Positions 23,512 to 33,706 are shown, counted from the first letter of the stretch. The stretch: DNA of 64,000 nucleotides from Microbacterium gorillae (GCF_000826185.2 NZ_LN648875.1:926356-990355), one strand, 5' to 3'. Program-made: numbers and translations. Notes: a model not told the origin generated them from the letters alone.

Positions 23512-24775
23512 TCACCGTCTCCATCGCCGTGCCGACCGCGAGCGAGACGTCCCACGGGTAGGTCGGCTCCGGGATGGCGGTGGGGGCGATGTCCTTGACG
23601 AGGATGCTGGACCACGGGGCCTTCGCAGCCGCCTCATCCGCCGCGACCGCGTCCTGAACGGACTGCCGAACCGGGATCTTGGTGAACTGCGTGTTGACGA
23701 AGAACGGCACCACGTTCGCCGGATCCCCGGCGATCGACCAGGTGAGGAAGTCGGCCGCGGCCTGCGCGTTCTTGCTCTTCGCGTCGATCACCCACTTGAA
23801 GTTTCCGAGCGTGGTCGCGGTGCGATCGTTGCCGGCTTCCGAGCTCGGGAACGCTCCGACACCGGTCTTGGTGAGCAGGTCCTTGTAGTCGGAGCCGATC
23901 TCGGACATCATCCACGATCCGGACACCTTGAAGGCCACCTTCTGCTCTCCGAAGTCCTTACCCTCGACATACGCGGCCAACGGCTGCTTGGGCATGTACC
24001 CCTCATCCCAGAGCTTCTTGTAGTAGCCCATCAGCGCCTTGTAACCGTCATTGTTGATGTCGGCCGCTGTCCAGTCATCCTTCAGCGCGGTGTGACCGGC
24101 GAAGTTGTACTGCTGACCCACGGTCGACCAGGCGAACGTCGCCGCGTCCTGGGCCGGGGAGATGCAGTACTGGCCGCTCTTCAGCGTCGGCTTGATCTTG
24201 GCGCAGGCCGCGAGCAGGTCGTCCCACGTCGCGGGAGCCTTGTCCGTGTCAACCCCGGCTGCGGAGAGCATGTCCTTGTTCCAGAACAGCACCGCTTGCG
24301 CCTCCTGCAGCAGCGGGTAGGCGTAGTACGTGCCATCGACCGCGGAGATCGACGTCGCCGCCGGCAGGATCTCCTTGAGCTTGTCATCGGGCACCAGACC
24401 GTTGAGCTTGTGCAGCTGACCGGCGGCGACCGCATCCTGGATCGATCCGGAATGGGTGTAGATGTCCGGCGCCTTGCCCGCAGCCTGTGCGGCCTTCATC
24501 TTCTGGTCCCACGCATCGGCGGGGACTTCGGTGTCCACCACCTTGATCTTGCTCTGGGACTCGTTGAACTTCTTGACGATGCCGGAGTACCAGTCGTTCT
24601 CCGCCGGAGTGAAGGTGCGGTGCCAGAACTGCACTTCGGTGACGCCGCCCGCATCACCGCTTCCGCCGCCGGCGGATTCGCCGGGGGTGCCCGAACCGCA
24701 CCCGGCCAGCAGCGTGATCGCCGCCACGGCCCCGGTTGCACCGAGAACGAGCCGACGCGAACGTGATGTGCTCAT
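23408..24775 (-). CDS. ABC sugar transporter substrate-binding lipoprotein
   Basis: A 455-residue family 1 extracellular solute-binding protein. The signal peptide ends in the lipobox LLAGC (Cys26), so it is membrane-anchored outside the cell. A glycine/serine linker follows, then a two-lobed binding domain opening with EVQFWHRTFTPAENDWYSGIV. Start ATG has GAGGAAAG. An in-frame ATG 30 bp upstream lacks a ribosome-binding site. First gene of the importer operon, driven by a promoter whose spacer contains the LacI operator. Likely ligand: D-arabino-oligosaccharides, inferred from the flanking GH183, GH172 and GH116 genes. Confidence 0.92.
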   Translation of the reverse strand: MSTSRSRRLVLGATGAVAAITLLAGCGSGTPGESAGGGSGDAGGVTEVQFWHRTFTPAENDWYSGIVKKFNESQSKIKVVDTEVPADAWDQKMKAAQAAGKAPDIYTHSGSIQDAVAAGQLHKLNGLVPDDKLKEILPAATSISAVDGTYYAYPLLQEAQAVLFWNKDMLSAAGVDTDKAPATWDDLLAACAKIKPTLKSGQYCISPAQDAATFAWSTVGQQYNFAGHTALKDDWTAADINNDGYKALMGYYKKLWDEGYMPKQPLAAYVEGKDFGEQKVAFKVSGSWMMSEIGSDYKDLLTKTGVGAFPSSEAGNDRTATTLGNFKWVIDAKSKNAQAAADFLTWSIAGDPANVVPFFVNTQFTKIPVRQSVQDAVAADEAAAKAPWSSILVKDIAPTAIPEPTYPWDVSLAVGTAMETVMKGAATPDAAIATAEKAIATVVQRDGLADKAPKK

Positions 24776-24864
24776 GCTTTCCTCCTCAGGAAGCGACCCA
24801 TCCACGGGTCAGTGCCGTGACGCGACATCAGCTCGACGCACGTCGTCGCTGACCTCGTGGGGCC

Positions 24865-24893
24865 AGCGTAGACGAAATCGATTTCACGGTCAA
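24865..24893 (-). promoter_or_regulatory. ABC-importer promoter with LacI operator in the spacer
   Basis: Minus strand: -35 TTGACC (24893-24888), 17-bp spacer, -10 TACGCT (24870-24865); the spacer contains the perfect palindrome GAAATCGATTTC (24874-24885). The -35 box overlaps the stop codon of the GH183 gene, so the importer has its own regulated promoter directly behind GH183. Confidence 0.87.
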
Positions 24894-26041
24894 TGGGTGG
24901 CGAGACGATTGAGGTCGGCCGAGAACCAGAACACGTTGTACGGACCCCAGAGCGACAGGGTGAAGTAGATCGTCCGGCCGCCGTCCGTGACGTAACGCGG
25001 GTTGAGGAACGGCGCGTAGAGGCCCGGAAACTTCTTCCCGGACACCAGTTCGATCGGCTCACCCCACGACCCCCACGGCGTGATGCCCTCGCGGATGTAC
25101 GCATTGCCGGCATCCGAGTACGTCATCACCCAGCGGTCGAGATATGTCGAGAACATCACCGACAGCTCACCGATCGTGCCCTCGACGACGTGCTCGGCGT
25201 CCGCCGCGGATCCGCTCCACTGCGGCGTCCCATCCGCGCCGACGCCGGAGTAGTACTGGTACGCCGACGCGTCCTCCACCGCCTCCCGGCGGTCGGCCAC
25301 GCGCATCAGGTCGACGGATCCGAACCTCCCGGCCGGGATCGTCCAGAAGTAGATCTGCGCGCCGTCCGGGTCGTCGACGTGGGCGGTGGCGACCTGGATG
25401 GTGTTGGACCCACCAGGCCATCGCGGCTGCGCGAGCTCATGCCAGGAGCGCCCCTCGTCGTCCGAGCGCGCCAGGGCGGCGTAGTTCGCGTCCCAGGCAC
25501 CGGGCTCGCCCCAGTGCGAGACCGACATGAAGAAGGCGTACAGCGACCCGTCGACCGCGAACCCGTAGGTGGGGATCTTCGTCACCTCGCCGCCGAAGTC
25601 GTTGGCGTCGTGATCGCCCTCCACGATCGGCGCCGCCAGGCCGAACTCGTCGACGGCCCAGCCGTCGAAGGTGATGCCGTCGGTCGGATCAGCGTCGGTG
25701 GACCAGGCGACCACATTCGATCGCCAGTTGCCGCCCTGCCCACCGATGGAGTCCGGGTCGCGTTCACCGAACGTATCGCCGAACAGGAAGTACGTCGTGT
25801 CATCGAGGTTGACCATCGAGCCGAGGTCGGTGCCGGCGACCCCCACACCGACGGTGTCGTTGATCGCCCCCGGACCGGTGAGACGCGCGATCTCGGTCAG
25901 CGCGCTCACGCCCCCGAGGACGAACGGCTTGGTCTGATCCAGGTTCACGGACACACCCTCTCCACCGGCGCACGCTGTCGCGAAGAACAGGAGCCCGAGC
26001 GCGCCGGCGGCCAGCATGCGTGCCCGTCGTCGCACCATCAT
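24890..26041 (-). CDS. GH183 (DUF4185) lipoprotein, probable endo-D-arabinanase
   Basis: A 383-residue surface lipoprotein: signal peptide with lipobox-like ATAC (Cys24), then a DUF4185 five-bladed-propeller-type domain. The acidic motifs GTDLGSMV (Asp72) and FGDTFG (Asp89) are the conserved family pair, followed by repeated blade motifs such as YAFFMSVSHWGEPG, YFWTIPAGRFGS and MFSTYLDRWVMTYSD. DUF4185 is now GH183; members from Microbacterium arabinogalactanolyticum, Dysgonomonas gadei and mycobacteria are endo-D-arabinanases. This would be the only extracellular enzyme of the locus. ATG 26041 (or 26038) sits just below its own operator; upstream in-frame sequence runs through that operator and is not coding. 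Confidence 0.86.
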   Translation of the reverse strand: MMVRRRARMLAAGALGLLFFATACAGGEGVSVNLDQTKPFVLGGVSALTEIARLTGPGAINDTVGVGVAGTDLGSMVNLDDTTYFLFGDTFGERDPDSIGGQGGNWRSNVVAWSTDADPTDGITFDGWAVDEFGLAAPIVEGDHDANDFGGEVTKIPTYGFAVDGSLYAFFMSVSHWGEPGAWDANYAALARSDDEGRSWHELAQPRWPGGSNTIQVATAHVDDPDGAQIYFWTIPAGRFGSVDLMRVADRREAVEDASAYQYYSGVGADGTPQWSGSAADAEHVVEGTIGELSVMFSTYLDRWVMTYSDAGNAYIREGITPWGSWGEPIELVSGKKFPGLYAPFLNPRYVTDGGRTIYFTLSLWGPYNVFWFSADLNRLATH

Positions 26042-26054
26042 GACCCCCGGAGGC

Positions 26055-26078
26055 GAAATCGATTTCACCTGCAGGGTA
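26055..26078 (-). promoter_or_regulatory. GH183 promoter region with LacI operator
   Basis: The palindrome GAAATCGATTTC (26055-26066) lies 14 bp before the GH183 start, just downstream of a probable -10 box TACCCT (minus strand, 26078-26073). No good -35 is visible. The operator would cover the transcription start, as at the GH172 promoter. Confidence 0.78.
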
Positions 26079-26169
26079 GGGCATCTTCGCGGCCCGCGGA
26101 ACACTGCCACGCGAGTCACGGCCCTGATGCCGGGCGCTCCCAGACGGCGCGGCCGAGCGGAAACGGTGC

Positions 26170-27681
26170 TCAGACCGTGGCGTGCTTCCCCCGGGCGAGC
26201 GCATGCTGGATGTCCCGTGTGGCGGCGTACAGCGCACGGTAACGGGCGAAGTTCGCATCGTGCCCGACGCGCGTCGCGGTGTTCGGCTCGATCACGATCG
26301 CCGTGTCGTTCCAGTCCTCGATCGGGAAGTCGCCGATCACGGCACGACGAGCGAGGTAGGCGGCCCCGTAGCTCGCTCCGATCGTCAGCCTCGGGACGTG
26401 CTGAGTCAGACCGGTGACGTCCGAGACCGTCTGCAGCCACAACCGGCCCTGCGTGCCACCCCCGACGGCGACGATCCGCGTGATCTCCGCGCCCGCTTCC
26501 CGCATGGCGTCGACGTTGTCGCGGACGCCGAACGCGGTCGCCTCGAGCGCCGCCCGATACAGGTCTCCGCGACCGTGGTCGAGGGTCAGGCCGGCGATCA
26601 CTCCGCGGGCGTCCGGGTCAAGGATCGGCGTGCGCTCCCCTGCGAAGTACGGCAGCATCAGCAGTCCTCGAGCGCCGGGCCCGGACGCCTCCGCCTCCGA
26701 AAGCAGTGTCGGGAAGTCCGCCCCCGTGAGTCGACGCAGCCAGTCGGTCACCGCGCCCGATGTGGCCAGCCCGCCGGCCAGGCACATGGTTTCCGGGAAG
26801 GCACCGACTGTCGTCCACATCGACGGATGGCGCATCGTGCGGATGTCCGTGGCGACGAGGAACATCGTCGTGCCGTACATCAGCAGCAGGTCACCGGGAC
26901 GAACGGCGCCGGCGCTGATGCCCTCGGTCCAAGCATCGATCGTCCCGCTGATCACCGGAATTCCCGCGGGCAGACCGGTCTCGGCCGCGGCCTCGGCTGC
27001 CACCGCGCCCACCACGTCCTTCGGGTAGACCAGGCGCGGACGCTCGATCCCGGGGGCGATGCGCTCCCACCACGGCTCGTGCCAGCGCCGGCGTTCGACG
27101 TCGTACAGCGGCGTGGACTGGCTGGCGCTGTGGTGGTCCAGCACGTATTCGCCGGTCAGGTGCCGGGCGAGGAACGACGCCGGCATGAAGAGTCGGCGCG
27201 CGGCGGCGTACGCCTCCGGCTCATGCTCCGCCACCCAACGGAGCTTCGGCCCCACGGCCTGTGTGGTGAGGCGAGAGCCGCCGATGGCTGTGACCATGTC
27301 CTCGCCGAGTTCGGTGGTGAGTTCCTCGATCTGCGCCGTCGCGCGCATGTCGACGCCGTAGAGGATCGCGGGGCGCACCGGCTGATCCCGGTCATCCGCC
27401 AGCAGGACGCACGGCCCCATCCCGCTCACTCCCACGGCGATGACAGCCGCCTCCGGGTGCGCGGCGAGCAGCTCACCCGTGAGGTCGACGAACTCGCGCC
27501 ACCAGGTGCGGCCGTCCATCTCCGCCCACGTGGGCTCGGGACGATCCACCCGGTGCTCGGCGACCGCCTGGCCGACGATCTCTCCCGCGGCATCGACGAG
27601 CACCGCCTTGGTGCTGGAAGTGCCGATGTCCACTCCGAGCGTCACCTCGGTCGTCGCTCTGTCATCCCGGACCTTCGTCAT
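26170..27681 (-). CDS. FGGY-family carbohydrate kinase, probable D-ribulokinase
   Basis: A 503-residue cytosolic FGGY kinase. The N-terminal half has the phosphate loop GVDIGTSSTKAVL (16-28) and GVSGMGP; the C-terminal half has GTIDAWTEGISAG (246-258), with Asp249 the likely catalytic base, then LMYGTTMF and the adenosine motif AVGGGTQGRLW. The family includes xylulokinase, ribulokinase and others. In this locus the parsimonious substrate is D-ribulose made by the isomerase at 13970, giving D-ribulose 5-phosphate for the pentose phosphate pathway. No LacI operator is visible directly upstream, and the ribosome-binding site (GGGAAG) is modest. Confidence 0.85.
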   Translation of the reverse strand: MTKVRDDRATTEVTLGVDIGTSSTKAVLVDAAGEIVGQAVAEHRVDRPEPTWAEMDGRTWWREFVDLTGELLAAHPEAAVIAVGVSGMGPCVLLADDRDQPVRPAILYGVDMRATAQIEELTTELGEDMVTAIGGSRLTTQAVGPKLRWVAEHEPEAYAAARRLFMPASFLARHLTGEYVLDHHSASQSTPLYDVERRRWHEPWWERIAPGIERPRLVYPKDVVGAVAAEAAAETGLPAGIPVISGTIDAWTEGISAGAVRPGDLLLMYGTTMFLVATDIRTMRHPSMWTTVGAFPETMCLAGGLATSGAVTDWLRRLTGADFPTLLSEAEASGPGARGLLMLPYFAGERTPILDPDARGVIAGLTLDHGRGDLYRAALEATAFGVRDNVDAMREAGAEITRIVAVGGGTQGRLWLQTVSDVTGLTQHVPRLTIGASYGAAYLARRAVIGDFPIEDWNDTAIVIEPNTATRVGHDANFARYRALYAATRDIQHALARGKHATV

Positions 27682-27799
27682 GGCGCCGCTTCCCGTCGTC
27701 GATGGTCGCCGGCGATGAGGGCCCGCCGGTCGGACGATCCATTTCAGCGCCTTCGGATCGCCCCGTCCACCCGCAGCGTCGCAACTGGCGCGGGAACGC

Positions 27800-27833
27800 G
27801 AAACGGGCGCCTCCCGAGGGAGGCGCCCGTTTC
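27800..27833. terminator. hairpin terminator downstream of hspR
   Basis: Perfect 15-bp arms (GAAACGGGCGCCTCC / GGAGGCGCCCGTTTC) around CGAG, 10 bp beyond the hspR stop. It ends the dnaK operon on the minus strand. Confidence 0.88.
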
Positions 27834-27842
27834 ATAGCGGTG

Positions 27843-28298
27843 TCAGTCCGCGGTGGCGTCCGGATCCGCGCGGTGCGGATGAGGACGGTACAGCGTGACC
27901 TCAGTGGAGCGCCGGACACGACGGCCGGCGCGGAGCGTGATGATCGAGCCGGTGGCGCCGGCGGCGAACACTCGCGCTCCGGGGCGGCTCTCCGCGTCCT
28001 GGCGCGCCTGCTCCTGCAGGTCGGTGACCTGCCGGGTGAGCGAGCGGACCGTCTTCTCCAGCTCGATGATCCGCGCGATGGCCGGCAGGCTCATCCCGTC
28101 CCCCGACATCTGCGCCACCTGGCGCAACTGTCGGATGTGGACCACCGAGTAGCGGCGACTGCCGCCCCGGGTCCGGCCCGGGACGACGAGTCCGATCCGG
28201 TCGTACTGCCGAAGAGTCTGCGGGTGCATGCCGGCCAGCTCCGCGGCCACGGCGATCGCGAAGATCGGCGCGTCCTCGTCACGGGTCTGGTCTGACAT
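27843..28298 (-). CDS. hspR: heat-shock repressor HspR (MerR family)
   Basis: A 151-residue MerR-type regulator: winged HTH (IFAIAVAAELAGMHPQTLRQYDRIGLVVP), GSRRYS wing, and a coiled-coil dimerisation helix (about 75-100). This is the HspR signature; HspR represses dnaK and clpB by binding HAIR sites and uses DnaK as co-repressor. ATG 28298 is used (AAAGGAG upstream); a GTG codon immediately before is in frame. Last gene of the dnaK-grpE-dnaJ-hspR operon, the classical actinobacterial order. HAIR sites are visible in front of dnaK and clpB. Confidence 0.95.
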   Translation of the reverse strand: MSDQTRDEDAPIFAIAVAAELAGMHPQTLRQYDRIGLVVPGRTRGGSRRYSVVHIRQLRQVAQMSGDGMSLPAIARIIELEKTVRSLTRQVTDLQEQARQDAESRPGARVFAAGATGSIITLRAGRRVRRSTEVTLYRPHPHRADPDATAD

Positions 28299-28334
28299 CA
28301 CTCACTCCTTTCGCCTTTCGCGGGCCACGAACCG

Positions 28335-29309
28335 TCAGGCCTTCGCCTTCGCCAGCAGCTCGGCCCGCGGGTTCTCCTTGGGCTCCGCCTCGGCGAAGCG
28401 CTCCAGCGCTTCCTTGGCCGCGCCCTCGAGGTGCGAGGGAACGACCACCTGGACCTCGGCGAGCAGGTCGCCGGTGCCCTTGCTGCTCTTCACGCCCCGA
28501 CCCTTGACGCGCAGCACGCGTCCGGAGGGGGTACCCGGCGCCACCTTGAGCTTGACCGGGTCACCACCGAGGGTGGGGACCTCGATCGTCGACCCCAGAG
28601 CGGCCTCGGTGAAGGTGACCGGCACGGTCACCCGCAGGTTCAAGCCGTCCCGGGTGAACACCGGGTGCTTGCGCACCGCGACGCTCACGACGATGTCGCC
28701 GTTCGCGCCGCCGTTCGGCGACGGACGCCCGCGGCCACGCAGTCGGATCTTCTGCCCGTCCGCGACCCCGGCCGGAATCTTCACCTTGAACGGCTTGCCG
28801 TCCTCGCCCGCCAGCGTCACCGTCTCGCCGTTGACCGCGGTCGCGAAACCGATCGTGGTCGTGGCGGTGACGTCCGCCCCCTTCTGGGGACCGGCGCGGA
28901 ACCCGGCCGATCGGCCGAATCCGCCACCCTGCTGCTGGTTGAACATGCTGAAGATGTCGTCGAAGTCCGCCGACTGCCCACCGCGTCCGCCGCGGTTGAA
29001 CATGCTGAACACATCCTCGAACCCGGCCGACGATCCTCCACCGCCCCCACCAGGGGCCTGGAATCGTGCACCGGATCCCATCGCGCGGATCTGGTCGTAC
29101 TCGGAGCGCTGCTCCTTGTCGCTCAGCACGGCGTACGCCTCGCTGATCTCCTTGAACTTGGCCTCAGCGGCCGCGTCCCCGGGATTCGAGTCGGGGTGGT
29201 ACTTGCGTGCGAGCTTGCGGTAGGTCTTCTTCAGGTCAGCGGCCGAGACGTCCTTGGACACCCCGAGGACCTTGTAGAAGTCCTTGTCGAACCAATCATT
29301 GCTCGCCAT
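28335..29309 (-). CDS. dnaJ: co-chaperone DnaJ/CbpA type, without zinc fingers
   Basis: A 324-residue J-domain protein. The J domain (8-75) has HPD at 38-40. It is followed by a Gly/Phe-rich region containing a doubled motif (FEDVFSMFNRGG and FDDIFSMFNQQQ), then two substrate-binding beta-domains (about 140-310). The CxxCxGxG zinc-finger modules of classical DnaJ are absent, so it is the CbpA-like class. It stimulates DnaK ATPase and delivers substrates. Third gene of the dnaK operon. Confidence 0.93.
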   Translation of the reverse strand: MASNDWFDKDFYKVLGVSKDVSAADLKKTYRKLARKYHPDSNPGDAAAEAKFKEISEAYAVLSDKEQRSEYDQIRAMGSGARFQAPGGGGGGSSAGFEDVFSMFNRGGRGGQSADFDDIFSMFNQQQGGGFGRSAGFRAGPQKGADVTATTTIGFATAVNGETVTLAGEDGKPFKVKIPAGVADGQKIRLRGRGRPSPNGGANGDIVVSVAVRKHPVFTRDGLNLRVTVPVTFTEAALGSTIEVPTLGGDPVKLKVAPGTPSGRVLRVKGRGVKSSKGTGDLLAEVQVVVPSHLEGAAKEALERFAEAEPKENPRAELLAKAKA

Positions 29310-29326
29310 CGATCCCCCCTGTTCGC

Positions 29327-29920
29327 TTACTCAGCGGGAACCGCGACGACGACCTTGGCCGGCCGGAGCTCGACATCGCCGAGGCGGTAGCCCACCTCGA
29401 CCACATCGAGAATGGTCGACTCAGTCGCTCCCGGCGTCGGCTGCTGGAAGATGGCCTCGTGACGCTGCGGGTCGAAGACCTCGCCGACCTCACCGTACGT
29501 CTCCACGCCCTGGCGTGAGACCAGCGTGCGGATCTTGTCGGCGATGACGGCGAACGCGCTGCCCTCGGCGAGATCGCCGTGCTTCTCAGCACGGTCGAAG
29601 TCGTCCAGCACCGGCAGCAGCCCGGAGAGAACGTCGCGCTTGGCGCGCTGCTTCTCGACCTCACGGTTCGCGTCGGTCCGGCGGCGGTAGTTGGCGTACT
29701 CGGCGGTCAGGCGCTGCAGGTCGGCCAGATGGCCGTCCGTCGCCTCGTCGGCGCCCTCGGCGTCGACGTCGGCCGCGGCCGCGTCCTCGCTCTGGGCGGC
29801 ACCGAGGATGTCATCCACGGTGAGTTCCTCGTCCTGCGAAGCGGGGTCGGAGGCGTGAGCCTCCGACCCCTCAGCGCCGGACGGGGCTTCGTTTTTCTCG
29901 AAGTCCTTGTCGTCCGTCAT
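29327..29920 (-). CDS. grpE: nucleotide exchange factor GrpE
   Basis: A 197-residue GrpE. An acidic disordered head (1-60) is followed by the long coiled-coil helix (LADLQRLTAEYANYRRRTDANRE), a helical dimer region with LLPVLDDFDRAEKHGD, and the C-terminal beta domain (GEVGEVFDPQRHEAI, LGDVELRPAKVVV). Speeds ADP release from DnaK. Starts 6 bp after the dnaK stop, so co-transcribed and probably coupled. Confidence 0.95.
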   Translation of the reverse strand: MTDDKDFEKNEAPSGAEGSEAHASDPASQDEELTVDDILGAAQSEDAAAADVDAEGADEATDGHLADLQRLTAEYANYRRRTDANREVEKQRAKRDVLSGLLPVLDDFDRAEKHGDLAEGSAFAVIADKIRTLVSRQGVETYGEVGEVFDPQRHEAIFQQPTPGATESTILDVVEVGYRLGDVELRPAKVVVAVPAE

Positions 29921-29925
29921 GTCTC

Positions 29926-31912
<1,987 letters not shown>

Positions 31913-31944
31913 CCTTAGATCAGAACCCGTTTCCGTGTCAAGTC

Positions 31945-31971
31945 AAAGTTGATACTGTTTGACTCAACTTT
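31945..31971. promoter_or_regulatory. HAIR-like operator, distal to dnaK
   Basis: Arms AAAGTTGA and TCAACTTT, 8 bp each, in the HAIR spacing (TTGATA-N7-ACTCAA). It shares the AAAGTTGA flank with the perfect clpB palindrome, which supports recognition by the same HspR. Confidence 0.78.
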
Positions 31972-32084
31972 GAATTCGGCGCGGATATTCCCCCGCCCCT
32001 TCCCGCATCCCCGTGTCGTCGGTATCCTCTGCTCACTGTCGAGCGAGCACTCGACGCGACAATGACGTCGACTGGGGGAAGAAC

Positions 32085-33134
32085 ATGGCGCGACGACGCC
32101 TCATCACGGCCTGGGCGGGTGGCGCGACCGTCGTGCTCGCCTCCGTCTTCGCACTCACCCCCGCGGTGCACGCGGAGACCGCACCGAGCGAGGACGCTCC
32201 GGCGAACGTCGTCGTCAGCCTGGCGTGGGAGAAGCCGGAGTCCGCGACCGCGGTGCCTGCCCCGACGTACACCGTCGACTACGAATACGACGGGCCGTCG
32301 TGCAGCGACGACGGCACCCCGCTGACCGGCGGCGGCAGCTTCGAGGTCACGGTCGGAGGCGAAACGACGCTCGTCGGCGTACCCGGCGGCGTCAATCTGA
32401 CCCTGTCAGCCCGCCCCCTGGACGGTTACCTCGCCCCCGGGATCGCGGCGGGCTGGCCCTGGTTCGCCGAGAACGGCACGGCGTCCTCCTGTGGCGGAAG
32501 CGAAACGCGCTACCACGGCTACACCTCGTTGAGCTTCAGCAGCGGACACGCGACCTGGCAGGCGGTCTCGCCGGACGGGAAGCTCCTTCCGGGCGCCGTG
32601 TGGGAGCTGGTCGGGCCGGAGAGCCGCTTCGTCATCGACGGTCCGCCCCAGAACCCGGACGCCCCGAACGAGCCGGGTTGGGGATACGCCGGATACGGGG
32701 AGTGGGGCGAGTTCATCCTCACCGAGCTCACTCCCCCACCCGGGTACAGCGGTGTGGCCCCCATCACGTTCGTCGTGGACGGCACCCACCTGGTGCATGA
32801 GCTCGGACCGATCGTGCACCAGCCCCTGGTTACGGAACCGACTCCCACACCGACGGCCACGCCTGAGCCGACGACCACCACGGACCCGTCGCCGACGGCC
32901 ACGGCGTCACCGACGTCCACCGCCGTCCCGTCACCGACGTCCGTGCCGACGCGGTCCGCGACGGCGCCCCCGACGCGCCCCGCGAGCGCGTCGCCGACCC
33001 GCACGGGCCTGGCCAGCACCGGCGCGAGCGGTGCGGAGTCCGCAGCCGCCGTCGTCGTCGGGCTCCTCGTCGCGGGGATCGGGACCGCTGTGATCGCTCG
33101 CACGCGCACCCGCGCCACGCCGCGCCGGGACTGA
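32085..33134 (+). CDS. sortase-anchored surface protein (LAxTG signal)
   Basis: A 349-residue exported protein: signal peptide (1-31, ending AVHAE), an extracellular region with an immunoglobulin/prealbumin-like character (about 45-245, SpaA-type GAVWELVGPESRF and LTELTPPPGYS), a long Pro/Thr/Ser stalk (about 250-305), then the sorting signal LASTG (309-313), a hydrophobic helix and a basic tail RTRTRATPRRD. LAxTG is the signal recognised by class E sortases of high-GC actinobacteria. No sortase gene is nearby. The ATG has GGGGGAAG. GYSGVAP following TPPP is typical of pilin-like domains that form isopeptide bonds, but function is unknown. Confidence 0.85.
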   Translation: MARRRLITAWAGGATVVLASVFALTPAVHAETAPSEDAPANVVVSLAWEKPESATAVPAPTYTVDYEYDGPSCSDDGTPLTGGGSFEVTVGGETTLVGVPGGVNLTLSARPLDGYLAPGIAAGWPWFAENGTASSCGGSETRYHGYTSLSFSSGHATWQAVSPDGKLLPGAVWELVGPESRFVIDGPPQNPDAPNEPGWGYAGYGEWGEFILTELTPPPGYSGVAPITFVVDGTHLVHELGPIVHQPLVTEPTPTPTATPEPTTTTDPSPTATASPTSTAVPSPTSVPTRSATAPPTRPASASPTRTGLASTGASGAESAAAVVVGLLVAGIGTAVIARTRTRATPRRD

Positions 33135-33178
33135 TCGACCCCTGGCGCCCTCGGGCGCGGCGGCCTAGCGTGACCACC

Positions 33179-33706
33179 ATGAAGATGTCACCCGAGCTGG
33201 AGAAGCTCTTCAACGACCAGATCACCCTCGAGTTCGGGGCCTCCATGGTCTACCGCCAGCTGGCCATCGAGATGGAGGACAACGACTTCCCCGGGGCCGC
33301 GCAGTGGTTGCGCCACCAGGCCGACGAGGAGATCGTGCACGCGAACAAGTTCATCGATCACCTCGCTGACCGCGGCAACCATCCGTCCATCGGCACGATC
33401 TCGGCGCCCAAGTCACCCGGCACGACGATGCTGAAGGTCTTCAACGCCGCCCTCGCGCACGAGCAGAAGGTGTCCGCGGCCATCCGCGGTCTCGTGAACG
33501 CCGCGGAAGCGGAAGGAGACCTCGACTCCCGCCCACTGCTGAACTGGTTCCTGTCCGAGCAGATCGAGGAGGAGTCCACGGTCAGCGAGATCATCGGCCG
33601 CATCCAGCTCATCGGAGACGACGGCGTCGGCCTCTACCAACTCGATCTCGAGCTCGCCCAGCGTCCGGTCGCGACCACCGAGAACACCGGCGGCAGCCCG
33701 CACTGA
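33179..33706 (+). CDS. non-haem ferritin
   Basis: A 175-residue four-helix-bundle ferritin. The ferroxidase residues are in place: Glu18, Tyr25, Glu51 and His54 (ADEEIVHA), with a further acidic ligand set in helix 3 (ALAHEQK) and helix 4 (EQIEEE). It oxidises and stores iron in the cytosol. ATG 33179 lies 7 nt after TAGCGT, so the transcript is probably leaderless; an in-frame GTG three codons upstream is less likely. Ends 14 bp before the convergent MFS gene. Confidence 0.93.
   Translation: MKMSPELEKLFNDQITLEFGASMVYRQLAIEMEDNDFPGAAQWLRHQADEEIVHANKFIDHLADRGNHPSIGTISAPKSPGTTMLKVFNAALAHEQKVSAAIRGLVNAAEAEGDLDSRPLLNWFLSEQIEEESTVSEIIGRIQLIGDDGVGLYQLDLELAQRPVATTENTGGSPH

Noticed and set aside
26170-27681. 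Xylulokinase
   Set aside because: FGGY kinases cannot be told apart by these motifs, and no xylose isomerase or xylan enzymes are nearby. Context favours D-ribulose, so the narrower name was not used.
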